Shown here piece after piece: positions 30,401-40,394 of a stretch of 64,000 nt of DNA; the first letter of the stretch is position 1; each line of letters starts with the position of its first letter. A model generated the notes under the pieces. The model ran no database searches. It worked only from the letters and a program-made list of their open reading frames with translations, and had not been told where the DNA came from. Made by a program: the position numbers and the translations under genes. The stretch spans positions 1 through 64,000 of the forward strand of contig BGKB01000014.1 of the NCBI GenBank assembly GCA_003116975.1, given 5' to 3'. Source of the DNA: Aurantiochytrium sp. KH105 (taxonomy: Eukaryota > Sar > Bigyra > Thraustochytrida > Thraustochytriidae).

Positions 30401-30548
30401 AGAACGCGTTCAAGAAGCTGATCGCCTGCTCCTTGTACGTGCGTGACCCAAGCTCCGACAGCCGCGGCAGCGCCTCGAGCTCCTCGGGCGTGCGCTTGCT
30501 CGCCTTGCTCTTGCGGATGCTGCCGCGCAGGCTCAGTCGCCGCATCAT
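27408..30548 (-). CDS. EF-hand-like head with ~880-residue alanine-rich coiled-coil rod
   Basis: The 1046-residue protein starts at ATG 30546-30548 with a basic Ser-rich segment (MMRRLSLRGSIRKSKASK). A globular helical head covers residues ~30-145. It ends in an EF-hand-like loop, DLDFNKHVSLIE, whose +Z position is His, so calcium binding is uncertain. From ~150 to ~1015 the sequence is an almost uninterrupted Ala/Glu/Lys/Arg/Gln heptad coiled coil (for example EAAAQEDEALQREQEARDAE). A short end domain finishes KKFMSPKQLEQYEDY. The architecture suggests a cytoskeletal or scaffold rod. No family name is supported, and similarity to TolA or other rods would be compositional only. The extreme codon bias produces a 653-codon antisense open frame, which is spurious. 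Confidence 0.75.
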   Translation of the reverse strand: MMRRLSLRGSIRKSKASKRTPEELEALPRLSELGSRTYKEQAISFLNAFWSKSCVFAENPDKCETVWEYYHQCIKIDTEGEKGHELNEQQAHIFFERVGKTMTVSEMRRVLRKIDLDFNKHVSLIELLIHAFGVDWMELANAPQGDDSDAARLEQAQGNVDKAKAALEDCSRKADLLKQEEQAAKEAADRAAAAVEQIKEAEEAATKAEDDAAEGEKEAAAQEDEALQREQEARDAEAAAVEEENTAATLEEEAIAGESAAVQAEAESEAAKQDAADAEQAAKESEADAVAALEASRAAAEAAKAAAAKAAEAERVAKEAQQDALDEEQKAKEREAEATDAEKIAKLGEAQAVTAEERAKQNEQAAADAEARAEEARLEAVSKEKEAKAAEKDAIDAEVKARGIKKKAEAAVKEALKREQAAKEIEDKAMAVAAKAAEREEMARTKEEEAVAAEASAVDEEAHAVEQEQQAIQAEADAAEAKKETKRQETAAVKLEKVANDALAAARKVEAGAVAKENAAAAKESVFAEAEAKAVSAEQAMRDLEDEIQSAIDAVEETKRSMAERKAELRRTAEDPSTGIVKRNRALNMLAQLEAQDDPLPLQQAKLTNEALLRKQAPLTEEARVAREQAQRARAPFEKARRIAEDEREKASAAAHAADEKRAAAEEQRAAANDAVRRSEEAHEDAVHQRAAAVEARKKAASERKLAVDSRSLAQQSRKAAAASREASDKAARLAETSRQTAESSRMAATATSEAAQMMSDEAELTRERAVAATDAAHSALIEANIAKEEASEERKDAVAARQVAESERKAAAAQHAEAEAKRATAQEQARHAQEQRDAATSRADEAEAQRVRVSEQEERALKAAANAEQIRADAVQPRVDAEAALAASTEALEHAREQRQAAVDARARAQDQLAAQKSARADAQSALEEAEHQRKAAQDARQAAQELLDASREAREEVARAREDAESAQEEADEASRAAEAPRAAAEEAVASSVKVFAKASAFMEKFKAESDDASDQGRIWWMDRELTEAKKFMSPKQLEQYEDY

Positions 30549-31830
30549 CTTGGCTTGACTTCTGCTTCTGCTCGCGTACGTGCCTCGCTGCCTGCCGTTG
30601 CGCGAGGCGTACCGCCGCCCACGAACCGACCGACCGACCGACCGACCGACCGACCGCGCGACCCCGCGAGAAGCGCTCGCTCGGTGTGGCTGCCTGCCTG
30701 TTATTCACGATTTGCTGCTCGACCTGGCCGGCACGTGCGCGCGCGTGCCGCTCTTACCCTTTTCTTACCGCAAACCCTAGGACCATTCGGACGCGTGCGC
30801 GCAGTCTGTCTGTCTCATTCATTCGTACCGCCAGCGCCGACCGCTCCGCTCCCTCCCGCCCGCGCCCGCGACCGACCGGCCGACTGATGGGCCGACGGCG
30901 GCTCCGTCCCGCCCGCGTGCGTCCCTCCTCCGCCGGGGCGCCGCGCCCGCGCCGCGCCGCGCAGCAGCGCAGCGCAGGCCCGAGCCACTTGGGCGCGCGC
31001 CGCGCTTGCGCCGCGAGCCTCGCGGCTCCCGTCCATTCTGCCCTTTCCCCGGCCCATTCTCCACTTGCGCGCCGCCGCCCACACTGCGCTAAACGCGCCG
31101 CCACACTGCGCGCACAGGCGCCGCGCGCGTGCACACGCGCAGTGCACACTCGCGCACAACCCCGAAACGACCTATACTCTACAGTATACGCCGCGACTTC
31201 GACTGTGTATACACAACCAGGCCCAGTTCGAATCCCACGCCTATAGCTCGTCGTACCGCCACGCATTACGCTCAAGGACGGCCGAAACGCGTTGCGCACG
31301 CCGCGGCGCGGGCGCAGCGTCGGTTCCTCGCGCGTTCTGCGTCGGTTCCGCGAAGAGCGGGAAGAGAGAGGCAAGGAGGCAGGCAGAAGGGGCAGGCAGA
31401 GCGGGACCGAGGCGGGGCGGCCGGGCGGCGCGGACGCGGAGGCCGAGCCCGCGCGGCGGGGGCGGGAAGCAGACGGCGCCGCGGCGCGGCTGGGCTGGCG
31501 CGCTCTCGGTCTGGTTTGCTGGCGAGGACAGCGCGCGCGAAGAGAGCGCGGGCGGGGGTTCATTGCAATCAATTCAATTCACAAGTTTCCGATCCTGCTG
31601 CCTGCGCACGCGGAAAGCGAGCGCACGGAGATTGAGCATAGGGAGCGTGTAGGTATACGGGGAGTGGCCACGTGTCCGTGTTGGAGCGTTGTATTGCGCT
31701 GCTGAGGTGCGACTCGACTTGACTTGACTTGACTTGACTAGCGCAAAAGCTTGGTGCACGTTCCGTAGCCGGCCAGTCTGTACATTCCCCTCACTTCTTC
31801 TCCCGCCAATCCGACGGAAACGAGAAGGCA
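30549..31830. other. divergent spacer with tetramer and pentamer repeats
   Basis: The 1.3-kb GC-rich spacer separates the rod gene from the kelch-BTB gene. It contains ACCG repeats (30625-30656), a CG-rich central part and GACTT repeats (31716-31739) near the kelch-BTB start. No gene is recognised. Confidence 0.55.
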
Positions 31831-31966
31831 ATGCAACAAGCTGGAAAAGGAATCGATCCGGTACCATCAAATGTGCCCACCACCAATACCGCTACCCTAA
31901 GGCATCAAGGCTCCTCATCGTCGTCATCCTCGTCGTCCTCGTCGTCGCAAATACAGCATGCGCTGG

Positions 31967-32000
<34 letters not shown>

Positions 32001-34137
32001 TCAGCATCAGCAGCAGCAGCCACCCCCGCCCCCACTTTCTCAAAATGGTGCGCAAAATAACGCCGGAGAATCTGCTGGAGCGTCTGCAGCACCAAATTCA
32101 CGATCTTCTCGACCGGCGACACAAGCTGATGCCAGATCTGCGACAAACACTCTCGCAGCCATGAGCAACAGACTTGTTGCTGACACTCTATCGCTCGAGT
32201 CTCTTCAGCAGCGTCTGCAGTTGGAAGGCCCGATCTTAACTGCTCAAATCTCGCGAGTTTCCTCACGAGGCACGCTCGACCCTCCGCCGGCTCAACCAGG
32301 GCTTCCCGCTGCTGCGCTCATGCAGGCTCAGGCTACTCTGATAAACCACGGACAGGCGCAGGGCCAAGGGCAGGGACAGGGACAGGATGAACAACAGGGA
32401 CAGGGACAAGGACATGCACAGGCACCGCCACAGGCACAGGGACAGGAACAGAGTCAACTACATGGTCAGGATGTAAGCCAAATGCAAAATCCGAGTCAAA
32501 GCCAAGGCCAAGGTATCATCAGCCAAGGCCAGGGGCAAACGACCGACACAGACACGGGCGCCGGTCCGGAAGCTAGCGCCATTGCCAGCGCGGACATAAA
32601 CGGCAGTGTAATGGCCCGGAGGAGCTGGCGCAGGCTCCCTTGCGTGGGTGACACCCCAGGCCCACGGAGCGGTGCCGCTTCTGTCGTGCTCGGATCAAAA
32701 CTCTATGTCTTTGGTGGATATGGCGGCGAAAAACGTCTCGATGACTTTTACGAGTACTGCTTTATCTCGCGCGTCTGGCGCAGAATCGAACTGGACGAAC
32801 CGAGGGCACAGACGCCGGGGCCAAGAGAGAACAATGGGTTTGTAACGTTTGGCAAATGCCTCTACCTCTTTGGTGGCTACAATGGCTATAATTGGCTCAA
32901 TGACACATGGGAGTTCAATACAGAACTTCGAAGTTGGCGTCTCATCATGGCAACAGGCACAATCCCCTCTCATCGCTTCGGCTTTGTCTCAGTCACATAC
33001 GAAAACAAGCTCATCCTTTTTGGAGGCTACAATGGTACGACTTGGCTCAATGACATGTATGCCTTGGATCTAGCGACTGCAAGATGGACCCAAGTCGAGC
33101 CTGTCGGCCTCGTGCCTTCTCGACGAAGCTGTCCTGCGTGGGTGCAAAGACGGCATAGCATCTTTATGTTTGGTGGCTATGATGGTGTCGAACGCAAAAA
33201 TGACCTTTGGGAGTTTCGAATTCGAGAATCTCGCTGGGTCGAGATTAAAACTGCCGACGAAGGCTATCGGCCAATTGGAAGGTACTTTCACGCATGCGGA
33301 ATCCATGGCGATCTCTTTTACGTCTTCGGTGGTTACCAAGGAGCGCAGCGGCTAAACGACATGCACCAATTTTCCTTTACAACGAGGACGTGGCGTCAGC
33401 TCAAAATCACGGGCGAGGTACCGAGCGGAAGATCGAGTCTTGTGGCGCACGTGTACGAGAATTCTTTTTTCGTTTTTGGAGGCTATAACGGCCGCATCGT
33501 GCTCAATGACTTCTTCGAGTTCCCCTTCCTAAGCATCAATGTGGAGCCTCCTCGACTGACGAGCGACCTCGCGAAACTCATCGACCACGAGCTATTTAGC
33601 GATGTGACCTTCATGGTCGAGAATCGCCCTGTGCGGGCCGTTCGTGCACTCTTGGCTGCACGTTCGGAACATTTCCGTGCGCTGCTTTTCGGCGGCATGC
33701 GCGAGGACTTGGCAAAGGTGATCGAGCTTCCCGACATTCAATACGACGTCTTTCGCGCTGTTGTTGAATACCTGTACACTGACGCCGTCGAGGTCACGCC
33801 AGAGCTTGCGGTCCCGCTCCTCGTGGCTTCGGAGCGCTACATTCTGCCTCGTTTGAAAAGTCTATGCGAAGTTGCCATCTTTAAGAGCATCACGCCAGTC
33901 AATTGCGTGCAGATCTTGCTGCAAGCATACATGTATAATGCAGACTCCCTCAAGAACATTTGCCTCGATTTTATCGTGGACAACATTGTAGCGCTGCGCG
34001 CGACACCAGAATTTCAGGAGCTAAAGCAGGAGCCGGAGCTTTTGATGGAAATTATTATGCGAAGCTCAGGTTTGTCACTAGGTGCTGGGGCCGACTCCGA
34101 GTCTGTCGGCATGTCCGCGGCGTTACATCAATTTTAG
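31831..34137 (+). CDS. kelch-repeat and BTB domain protein
   Basis: The 768-residue protein has a low-complexity N-terminus: Ser run ~28-39, Gln runs ~48-70, and Gly-Gln repeats ~180-245. Six kelch blades occupy residues ~275-575, each with an FGGY motif (LYVFGGYGGEKRLDDFYEY; LYLFGGYNGYNWLNDTWEF). A BTB/POZ domain starts at ~585 (HELFSDVTFMVENRPVRA) and is followed by a BACK-like helical tail. The kelch-then-BTB order is like that of LZTR1 and RABX5-type proteins and the opposite of classical KLHL proteins. It probably acts as a cullin-3 substrate adaptor. ATG 31831 is the first in frame after the GACTT-rich leader. The domain assignment is secure; the substrate is unknown. Confidence 0.88.
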
Positions 34138-34506
34138 ATTTCACAAACAAAATAAAAATTCAATAAAAGAGGAGGATTACATGCAAAGAGGTTGCCAATG
34201 GAGCAGAAGAGAAGGAAGAAGGTTTCGTTTTGTAGCGTACTCTGCGGCAAAGATCAGGTTCGGGATTTGCGCAAGCGTGAACACAGAAAAAGACTGCAAT
34301 GTGAGCACGGAAAAAGGCTGCAAATGCATGCATGGAAACATTCTCGTGATGTATGTTACTTCGATGACGGCGATGTTCCTGGACGGGCAGGATCGACTCA
34401 TATACTTATGCGTGAATGTATGAGTCACGTGCGGTTTCAAAAAGAACGTGAAAGAAAACGAAGCAGCAAACGTAAAGAGAGGGGATACATTGAACATTAA
34501 ATTTGT
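34138..34506. other. convergent 3' spacer
   Basis: The 369-bp spacer is AT-richer than the flanking genes. An AATAAA-like element lies at 34150-34166, just after the kelch-BTB stop. No gene is seen. Confidence 0.45.
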
Positions 34507-35700
34507 CTAAGCGATGAGATAGTTCGAGTAGGCCTCCATGTTGCGGGAGAGGATCTCGGAGAGTGGGCCAAGCACGCGTTGGAAGACCTTGCGATGCACA
34601 GTCAAGACCTTGACAGAGTCAGACTCTGCAATGACTGTCGCCTGACGCTTCTTCGAGGTAAGAAGAGCAATTTCTCCAAAGTAGTCTCCCTCCTTCAGGT
34701 TGGAAATGAACTTGCCTCCCTTCTCGACACGCACAGTGCCGCTCTCGATAATGTAGAACTCATCACCATTGTCACCCTCATTGACAATGACCATGTTCTT
34801 GTCAAAGGTGCGCGGGCGCAGCGCGTCGGCAAGCACGAGACGCTCATTGGGCGCCATCTCCGAGAGAATGGGGACCTTTTCAAGAAAGGCAGTGTATCGT
34901 TCGCGCTTTTTGATGGCGGAGCCCATGACGATGACCTTGAAGGTCATCTGGTCAAGACGCCATACCTCGCACGCCTCGAGCGACTTGACCGTCGCGGCAC
35001 GGGGTGCATTGTACATGAGCGCGAGCTCGCCAAATCCGTCACCAGCGCCGTACACTAGGTCGAGCTTGACCTCGTCCTTGTAGACTGCCGCGGAGCCCTT
35101 GCCCAGAACGTAGTAGTGCTCGGCCTCGAGGTCACCCTGGGAGATGATCTCAGTATCGGCGTCAAAGGTGACCTTTTCGAAAGCATCGACAATCCGGCTC
35201 ACCTCAGCAGGCTCGAGGTGCGAGCACAGCACACTCTCCGACATAATTTTGGTCAAGGTTTTCTTGTCTTCGTCGCACTTGTCGAACTTGACCTCCTTGA
35301 CCTCCGCGTTCATGTCGAGGACGCCGGCTGACACGGACACGCGACGACCCGTAGGGCGCTGCTTGGCAGGGACCTGCGGCAGCTCGTCAACGTAGTCGTC
35401 GTCGTCATCATCCTCGTCAGTTTCCTCATAGTATTCCTTCTCCTCGGTCTCGGCATTTTCCGTCGCGCCAGACGAGGCGGCGGCATTCGTGCTTGCTTTG
35501 CTCGCATTGTCGGCGACCTTGCAGAACCCGGTCGTCTCGTCAGGGAAGTTGTCGAGCAGGTACTCGACCATAAAGGAGACTGGGTTCTCTGGCTTTTCCA
35601 TGAGCAGGTGCTCGACGATCTTGACAAAGAGGCTGTTCACCCCCTTCTCTGCGAGGTAGTCCTGCAGCTCTTTCTGCACGGCGCTCTCTGCGGCCGACAT
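34507..35700 (-). CDS. cAMP-dependent protein kinase regulatory subunit
   Basis: The 397-residue protein has the full PKA-R layout. The N-terminal dimerisation/docking helices (residues ~8-52) include ELQDYLAEKGVNSLFVKIVE and NPVSFMVEYLLDNF. An acidic linker follows, then the inhibitor sequence RRVS (119-122) with a phosphorylatable Ser as in type II subunits. Two cyclic-nucleotide-binding domains complete it. Their phosphate-binding cassettes are FGELALMYNAPRAATV (223-238) and FGEIALLTSKKRQATV (341-356), each with the Glu and Arg needed for cAMP. A docking domain is absent in many protist R subunits, so its retention suggests dimerisation and anchoring by AKAP-like partners. The gene is divergent from DAW1. 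Confidence 0.93.
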   Translation of the reverse strand: MSAAESAVQKELQDYLAEKGVNSLFVKIVEHLLMEKPENPVSFMVEYLLDNFPDETTGFCKVADNASKASTNAAASSGATENAETEEKEYYEETDEDDDDDDYVDELPQVPAKQRPTGRRVSVSAGVLDMNAEVKEVKFDKCDEDKKTLTKIMSESVLCSHLEPAEVSRIVDAFEKVTFDADTEIISQGDLEAEHYYVLGKGSAAVYKDEVKLDLVYGAGDGFGELALMYNAPRAATVKSLEACEVWRLDQMTFKVIVMGSAIKKRERYTAFLEKVPILSEMAPNERLVLADALRPRTFDKNMVIVNEGDNGDEFYIIESGTVRVEKGGKFISNLKEGDYFGEIALLTSKKRQATVIAESDSVKVLTVHRKVFQRVLGPLSEILSRNMEAYSNYLIA

Positions 35701-36835
35701 TATGTCCGGTTCCGTTGTCTATACGCTGTCCTCGCGCGTCTCGTTCACCAGCCAACAAAGTGTCTGTCTGCTCGCCCTGCTGCGCCGTTGCCGGGGCTAC
35801 CGGTTCTGCGCTGCACGAGTTTCGAGAGCGCTGCGCTGCTCCGACGCCGAGACCAGCCACGTGCAGCAGCCGAGCGGAGCGTGCGAAGGTCGCCCTCGAG
35901 CGGATTTGGCCTTTCTGCCTGTCTGCCTGTCTGCCTTTCTGCCTGCCTGTCTGCTTGCCTTGTCTGCACCGGGTAAATTTGAGCTCGCGAGCAGCACACC
36001 AAGTAGGCCATGCATGCAAGGGCCAGCGCGGATGGACCTGTCCGTTACGTTTTTTTTCTTCGACTTTCCTTCGCCTTCTGATGGCACAACAAGCAACTTT
36101 GGAAAGTGATGTTTGCGTTTACTGTTAGTCAAGACCCAAGGAGCGTGCGTCGGTGAGGGGAGCAGGTTGTTTGTAAGTGAGAAATCGGCGAGTCTTCATC
36201 GTGGCCTGCTAAGCCAAGTCGGCGGCATGCAAGGTCGAGCGCGTTGACTTGCCTACCATCAAAGGCAGGTACGTCTAGCGAACGAACATGAGAGACAAGA
36301 AAGTATGACTAAAGGATGATGGATGAATAATGCAAGTGAAGTAATCTCGTCCTGTGGCATGCCGTGGCGGCGCGGAGTTGTTTGTCCTTTTTCTTCGTAT
36401 TCGCAGCTTACAGGCAGGCCTAGTAGTTGAGCCTAGGGAGAAGTTATAGTGCTTGCAAAATGAAACGGCGGCTCGCTTGATTTACTTACTACATTCTACA
36501 CTTGACAGTCTGCATGCATTTGCGCTGCGCTGTAGGCTAACAGTAAGGCAAATGCCTAGTAGGGAAACGGTCATCTTTCGTCGACCCCCGGCTGAGATGA
36601 GAGCGCGGCAAGACAGTGAGTGCCTAAGCTTTGCGAGCCATTGAGAAGAAGAAAAGGGCCGAGGCCACGCGAAGTGGCATAGCATCAAATAAATATCGGT
36701 CACTCGACGCGAGAACCGTGCTGATCCGCACAGCGACGGAAAAGCACAGCACGTACGGACGTGCGTGCGTGCGTGCGTGCGTGACGCTCATTGGTACGAG
36801 ACAAAAAGCCTCGACGAAGCCGGGTCGCTCTCAAG
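35701..36835. other. divergent spacer, PKA-R/DAW1
   Basis: This 1.1-kb spacer contains TCTGCC-type repeats (35915-35960) and GTGC repeats (36758-36782) just upstream of DAW1. No gene is supported. Confidence 0.5.
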
Positions 36836-38089
36836 ATGAAGTTGAAGCGTTTCCTCCTCCGATACTACCCGCCAGGCATCGTTCTCGAGTACGAGAGGCG
36901 CGATGGCACGCGGGGCTCAAAGGAGATCGACCTCTTGCGGCTTACCCCCGAGACGGACGTGGAGGTTCTGGTGAACCAAATTGTGTACGAAGAGCCCCTC
37001 ATTAGTGCAAATCGCAAGCCGCAGCTGCGCAAACTTATCTACAAGCTGATGGAAAAGCTCGACCAAAACGAGAGCCACGACTTTTATCTGTTCAAGATCT
37101 TGCGCGCACACATTCTCCCGCTGACAAATTGCGCTTTCAACAAGGCAGGCGATCGATTTATTACAGGAAGCTACGATCGAACATGCAAGGTCTGGGATAC
37201 GCAAACCGGCGACGAGCAGCTCACCTTGGAAGGTCACAAGAATGTGGTGTACGCTATTGCGTTCAATAATCCGTACGGAGACAAGATCATCACCGGTTCC
37301 TTTGACAAGACTTGCAAGCTGTGGAACAGTACCACCGGCCAACTTTATCATACCTTCCGTGGCCACTCCACCGAGATTGTTTGCCTTTCGTTTGATCCGA
37401 GCAGCTCCATTGTGGCCACGGGCTCCATGGATAACACAGCCAAACTTTGGGACGTCGAGACTGGAGCCGAGCTGCACACTTTGCGCGGGCACTCGGCAGA
37501 AATTGTCAGCCTTAACTTTAACACTTTTGGCGACAAGATCATCACGGGCTCCTTTGATCACTCGGTCAAGGTCTGGGACGTTCGCAGCGGCAAGTGCATC
37601 CATACCATGCAAGGTCACCATGGCGAGATCTCGAGCACCCAGTTTAACTACGCTGGCGACCTTTGTGTGTCGGGTTCCATCGACCGTTCGGTCAAGCTGT
37701 GGGACATCGCCTCGGGCCAATGCGTGCAGACGCTGCGTGGACATAATGACGAAATTCTGGACGTTTGCTTCAACTCGAATGGAAACAAGTTGGTGACCGC
37801 CTCAGCGGACGGCACTTCGCGCTGCTACAACGTCATGACTGGCGCCTGCCAGGCCATTCTCATTGGCCACGAAGGAGAAATCTCAAAGGTGACTTTTAAC
37901 CCTCAGGGTTCGAAGATCCTCACGGCGAGTTCGGACAAGAGCGCGCGTGTTTGGGACGTTGAGACGGGTGACTGCCTCCAGGTCTTGGACGGTCACACGG
38001 ATGAAATCTTCAGCTGCGCCTTTAACTACACGGGTGACACCATTATCACCGGCTCCAAGGACAACACTTGCAGAATTTGGAAGTGCTAA
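36836..38089 (+). CDS. DAW1: dynein assembly factor with WD repeats 1
   Basis: The 417-residue protein is an ortholog of DAW1/WDR69 (human protein 415 residues), which helps deliver outer-arm dynein to motile cilia. It begins [20 protein letters not shown], nearly identical to the animal start, which fixes ATG 36836. Eight WD40 repeats follow, with hallmark segments [56 protein letters not shown] and [20 protein letters not shown]. The match runs to the final residues (DNTCRIWKC). This is the strongest single indication that the organism makes motile flagella, as thraustochytrid zoospores do. Confidence 0.95.
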   Translation: MKLKRFLLRYYPPGIVLEYERRDGTRGSKEIDLLRLTPETDVEVLVNQIVYEEPLISANRKPQLRKLIYKLMEKLDQNESHDFYLFKILRAHILPLTNCAFNKAGDRFITGSYDRTCKVWDTQTGDEQLTLEGHKNVVYAIAFNNPYGDKIITGSFDKTCKLWNSTTGQLYHTFRGHSTEIVCLSFDPSSSIVATGSMDNTAKLWDVETGAELHTLRGHSAEIVSLNFNTFGDKIITGSFDHSVKVWDVRSGKCIHTMQGHHGEISSTQFNYAGDLCVSGSIDRSVKLWDIASGQCVQTLRGHNDEILDVCFNSNGNKLVTASADGTSRCYNVMTGACQAILIGHEGEISKVTFNPQGSKILTASSDKSARVWDVETGDCLQVLDGHTDEIFSCAFNYTGDTIITGSKDNTCRIWKC

Positions 38090-38204
38090 GCAGTAGGCCT
38101 AGTAATCTTAACCATGTGGTGTACGTATACTTTTTGGACTAAAGAAGTTTCGGAAGAAGAAAAAGATCCAACATTTTTTCAAGGTGAAAAAAAATGGAAT
38201 TCCT

Positions 38205-39770
38205 TTAGAGCTCATCGCGAGGGATTTCCTTTTCATCCTTGGAATCTGAAGCAAAGATTTCCGCGCCGTGCTTGTATGCCTCGAGACGATGAGCTACCTT
38301 TCCGGCCTCAATCTCCTCAAGAAGCGGCGTCCAAACGCGCCAAGACTCGAGAACCTCGTCCAAACGCACAAAGTGCTCGCGGACACCTTCAAGGCCAGCG
38401 CGCAAAAGTACCTCGTAAGCAAACGGGCCATCAGGGGCCATTGCAACGCGACCAAAACCTTCAATGTCCTTAACCTCCCAGTCGGACGGTGCTTGAAAAG
38501 AGGGAAGCGCGCTCGAGGCCGCCACAAGAGCTCCCTTGGCGCCTGATGCTCCTGCAGGTCCCTGGAGATTGAAGATGAGAACCTCGCCATCATCAAAGTG
38601 CAGCTCCGTGTAGGCGCGACGAGTGCTGAGTGCCTTGCCCGATTTGAAGTGGATGGGTACATTATCAAGAACGTCATTGGCGCCTTGAAGCTTGAGAACG
38701 ACGTGTGCATACGTGGGTGTCATGGATCGTTCCTCAAGAAGTGGTTCGTCCCACTTGGCGCGATCTTCGTTTACGTGGTCGTGGTAAGATGCATACTGGG
38801 CAATGCGCGCGACTCTGTCCAATGAGGCGGCGGAAAGCTTTTCAAAGACGAGCTTGCGCGCGTCAGCTTCGGCAGCTCCAGCGACGGAGGTATCGGCATC
38901 CATTCCCAAAAGTGCAAGCATCATCATGAGGTGGTTCTGCATGGTGTCGCGTAACACGCCGACCTCTTCATAGAACCCTGTGCGGCCCTTGCAATCCTCA
39001 GTCTCGAGCATACCAATCTCTACACGTGAAACGCGGCGGTTCTTGCCAACAAAGTCCGGCAGGGAATTGGCTTTGACAAAATCACGAATTCCATGCAAGC
39101 CTGATTTGCCCATGTAGTGATCGACTAAGAGGATCTCGTCCTTGTCGAGTGATTCGTACAGCGATGCAGCCAGTGACTCTGCAGAAGACGTGTCGACCCC
39201 AAAAGGTTTTTCCACAATCACGCGAAGCCAGGCATTCTTGCCTTGCGGCCGAAGATGCTTGTTGATGTTGTCAGCGATGGGACCAAAGAACTTGGGTGGC
39301 ACCGAAAGGTAAAGAAGTCTGCCGGCCTCGGTTTCACCTGAGGCGCGCATATCTTCGAGCATGCGCTCGCCCAGAGCTGCGTACTGTTTTTCGCTACGTA
39401 ATTGAACGTACGAGGAGACGCGCGCGAGAAAAGCAGCCTTGGACTCTGGGCTCGACGCGGTAATGTTGTTGGCGAGAATTCGCTGGAGAATCGGGCTCGA
39501 CTTGCTGGCGTCTTTGGTCGCCGCCGCGTAGACGAACATTTCATCGCCGGTCTTGAGCCCAGCTTCATGGATATTGTAGAGACCTTGCCACAAGTATTTC
39601 TCTGCAAGGTTGCCTGTCGCCCCCAAGAGCACCACGTTGACTCGGCCCGCAGCGGTCGTCTGCAGTAGCAACGACACCACGAGAAGCCCAAGCAGTGCGA
39701 GTCGCATCGCCGCGGTCGTGCTCATGGATGCTGCCGAGGCCGAGGCCTTGCGCTTGGCGCCCGAGGTCAT
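38205..39770 (-). CDS. ER-lumenal glucose/hexose-6-phosphate dehydrogenase
   Basis: The 521-residue enzyme carries the G6PDH fold: NADP-binding VVLLGATGNLAEKYLW near residue 45, the segment RVIVEKPFGVD, and the substrate-binding DHYMGKSGL (family DHYLGKE). A hydrophobic signal sequence (RLALLGLLVVSLLLQTTAAG, residues ~23-42) precedes the domain, and the protein ends RDEL, a KDEL-type retrieval signal. Together these place it in the ER lumen. It would make NADPH there, like animal H6PD, but it lacks the C-terminal 6-phosphogluconolactonase domain of that ~790-residue protein. The true start may be an internal Met (MSTTAAM or MRLALLG), which would give a more typical signal peptide. It converges on DAW1 with 115 bp between stops. 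Confidence 0.87.
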   Translation of the reverse strand: MTSGAKRKASASAASMSTTAAMRLALLGLLVVSLLLQTTAAGRVNVVLLGATGNLAEKYLWQGLYNIHEAGLKTGDEMFVYAAATKDASKSSPILQRILANNITASSPESKAAFLARVSSYVQLRSEKQYAALGERMLEDMRASGETEAGRLLYLSVPPKFFGPIADNINKHLRPQGKNAWLRVIVEKPFGVDTSSAESLAASLYESLDKDEILLVDHYMGKSGLHGIRDFVKANSLPDFVGKNRRVSRVEIGMLETEDCKGRTGFYEEVGVLRDTMQNHLMMMLALLGMDADTSVAGAAEADARKLVFEKLSAASLDRVARIAQYASYHDHVNEDRAKWDEPLLEERSMTPTYAHVVLKLQGANDVLDNVPIHFKSGKALSTRRAYTELHFDDGEVLIFNLQGPAGASGAKGALVAASSALPSFQAPSDWEVKDIEGFGRVAMAPDGPFAYEVLLRAGLEGVREHFVRLDEVLESWRVWTPLLEEIEAGKVAHRLEAYKHGAEIFASDSKDEKEIPRDEL

Positions 39771-40394
39771 TCTTTGGCGAAGGTGTCTCTGTCCACCCGC
39801 TTCTCTCTCTGTTTGTGTTCTGCGCTATGATGAGCTAGCCTCTGCGCACGCACGCACGCTCGCAGTGCGCGCTGCGTCAGAAGATCCGTAAATAGGTCTA
39901 CAACGCGCTGGGAGTGCAGTGCGTAAAAAGGAATCCCCATTCTTTGTTCTCTTTTCATTGCCATCCAAGAATTTGATTGCCTTTTTCGCAAAACTTTCTC
40001 CGCAGGGGCCTCGAGAATGTTTACCATGTGCTCAAAAAGTGATTGCGGAGGCCAGCGGCTTTGCAGAGGCGAGCATAGAGGCAAGGAGCTTGAGTCATTA
40101 ATATTTAAAGCTCGCTGACTGAGATGCTGAAGATTTGCAACCTGCGTAAGATTGCGTTTTCACTTTCATTTCCCCCCGGATGTAGGGGTCGCGACATGCA
40201 TGCAGAATCCAAAGAAACAAACCAGTTTTCGATGAAGCTTGACAATAAATGTACGTGTCTGACATTGGAGCCTCCAACGAGGTTTGTAATGTTTCATTCA
40301 CTGCGAATTGCTCGCGATCACCAGCATAATGCCAACACAATAAAGCGATCTTCAACAAACGTCAAACTAATAAGTCACGGGTATTACTTTACAA
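39771..40394. other. intergenic spacer
   Basis: The spacer separates two co-oriented genes. ACGC-type short repeats lie at 39847-39858. Otherwise I see no repeat and no gene in it. Confidence 0.45.

Noticed and set aside
28485-30446. 653-codon plus-strand open frame antisense to the coiled-coil rod
   Set aside because: Its Leu/Gly composition mirrors the biased Ala/Glu codons of the rod; it has no domain and appears only because stops are rare in the antisense of GC-rich Ala codons.
31215-31250. tRNA-like T-arm (AGTTCGAATCC)
   Set aside because: The flanking five bases do not pair as a T-stem, and no acceptor or anticodon arm is visible upstream.
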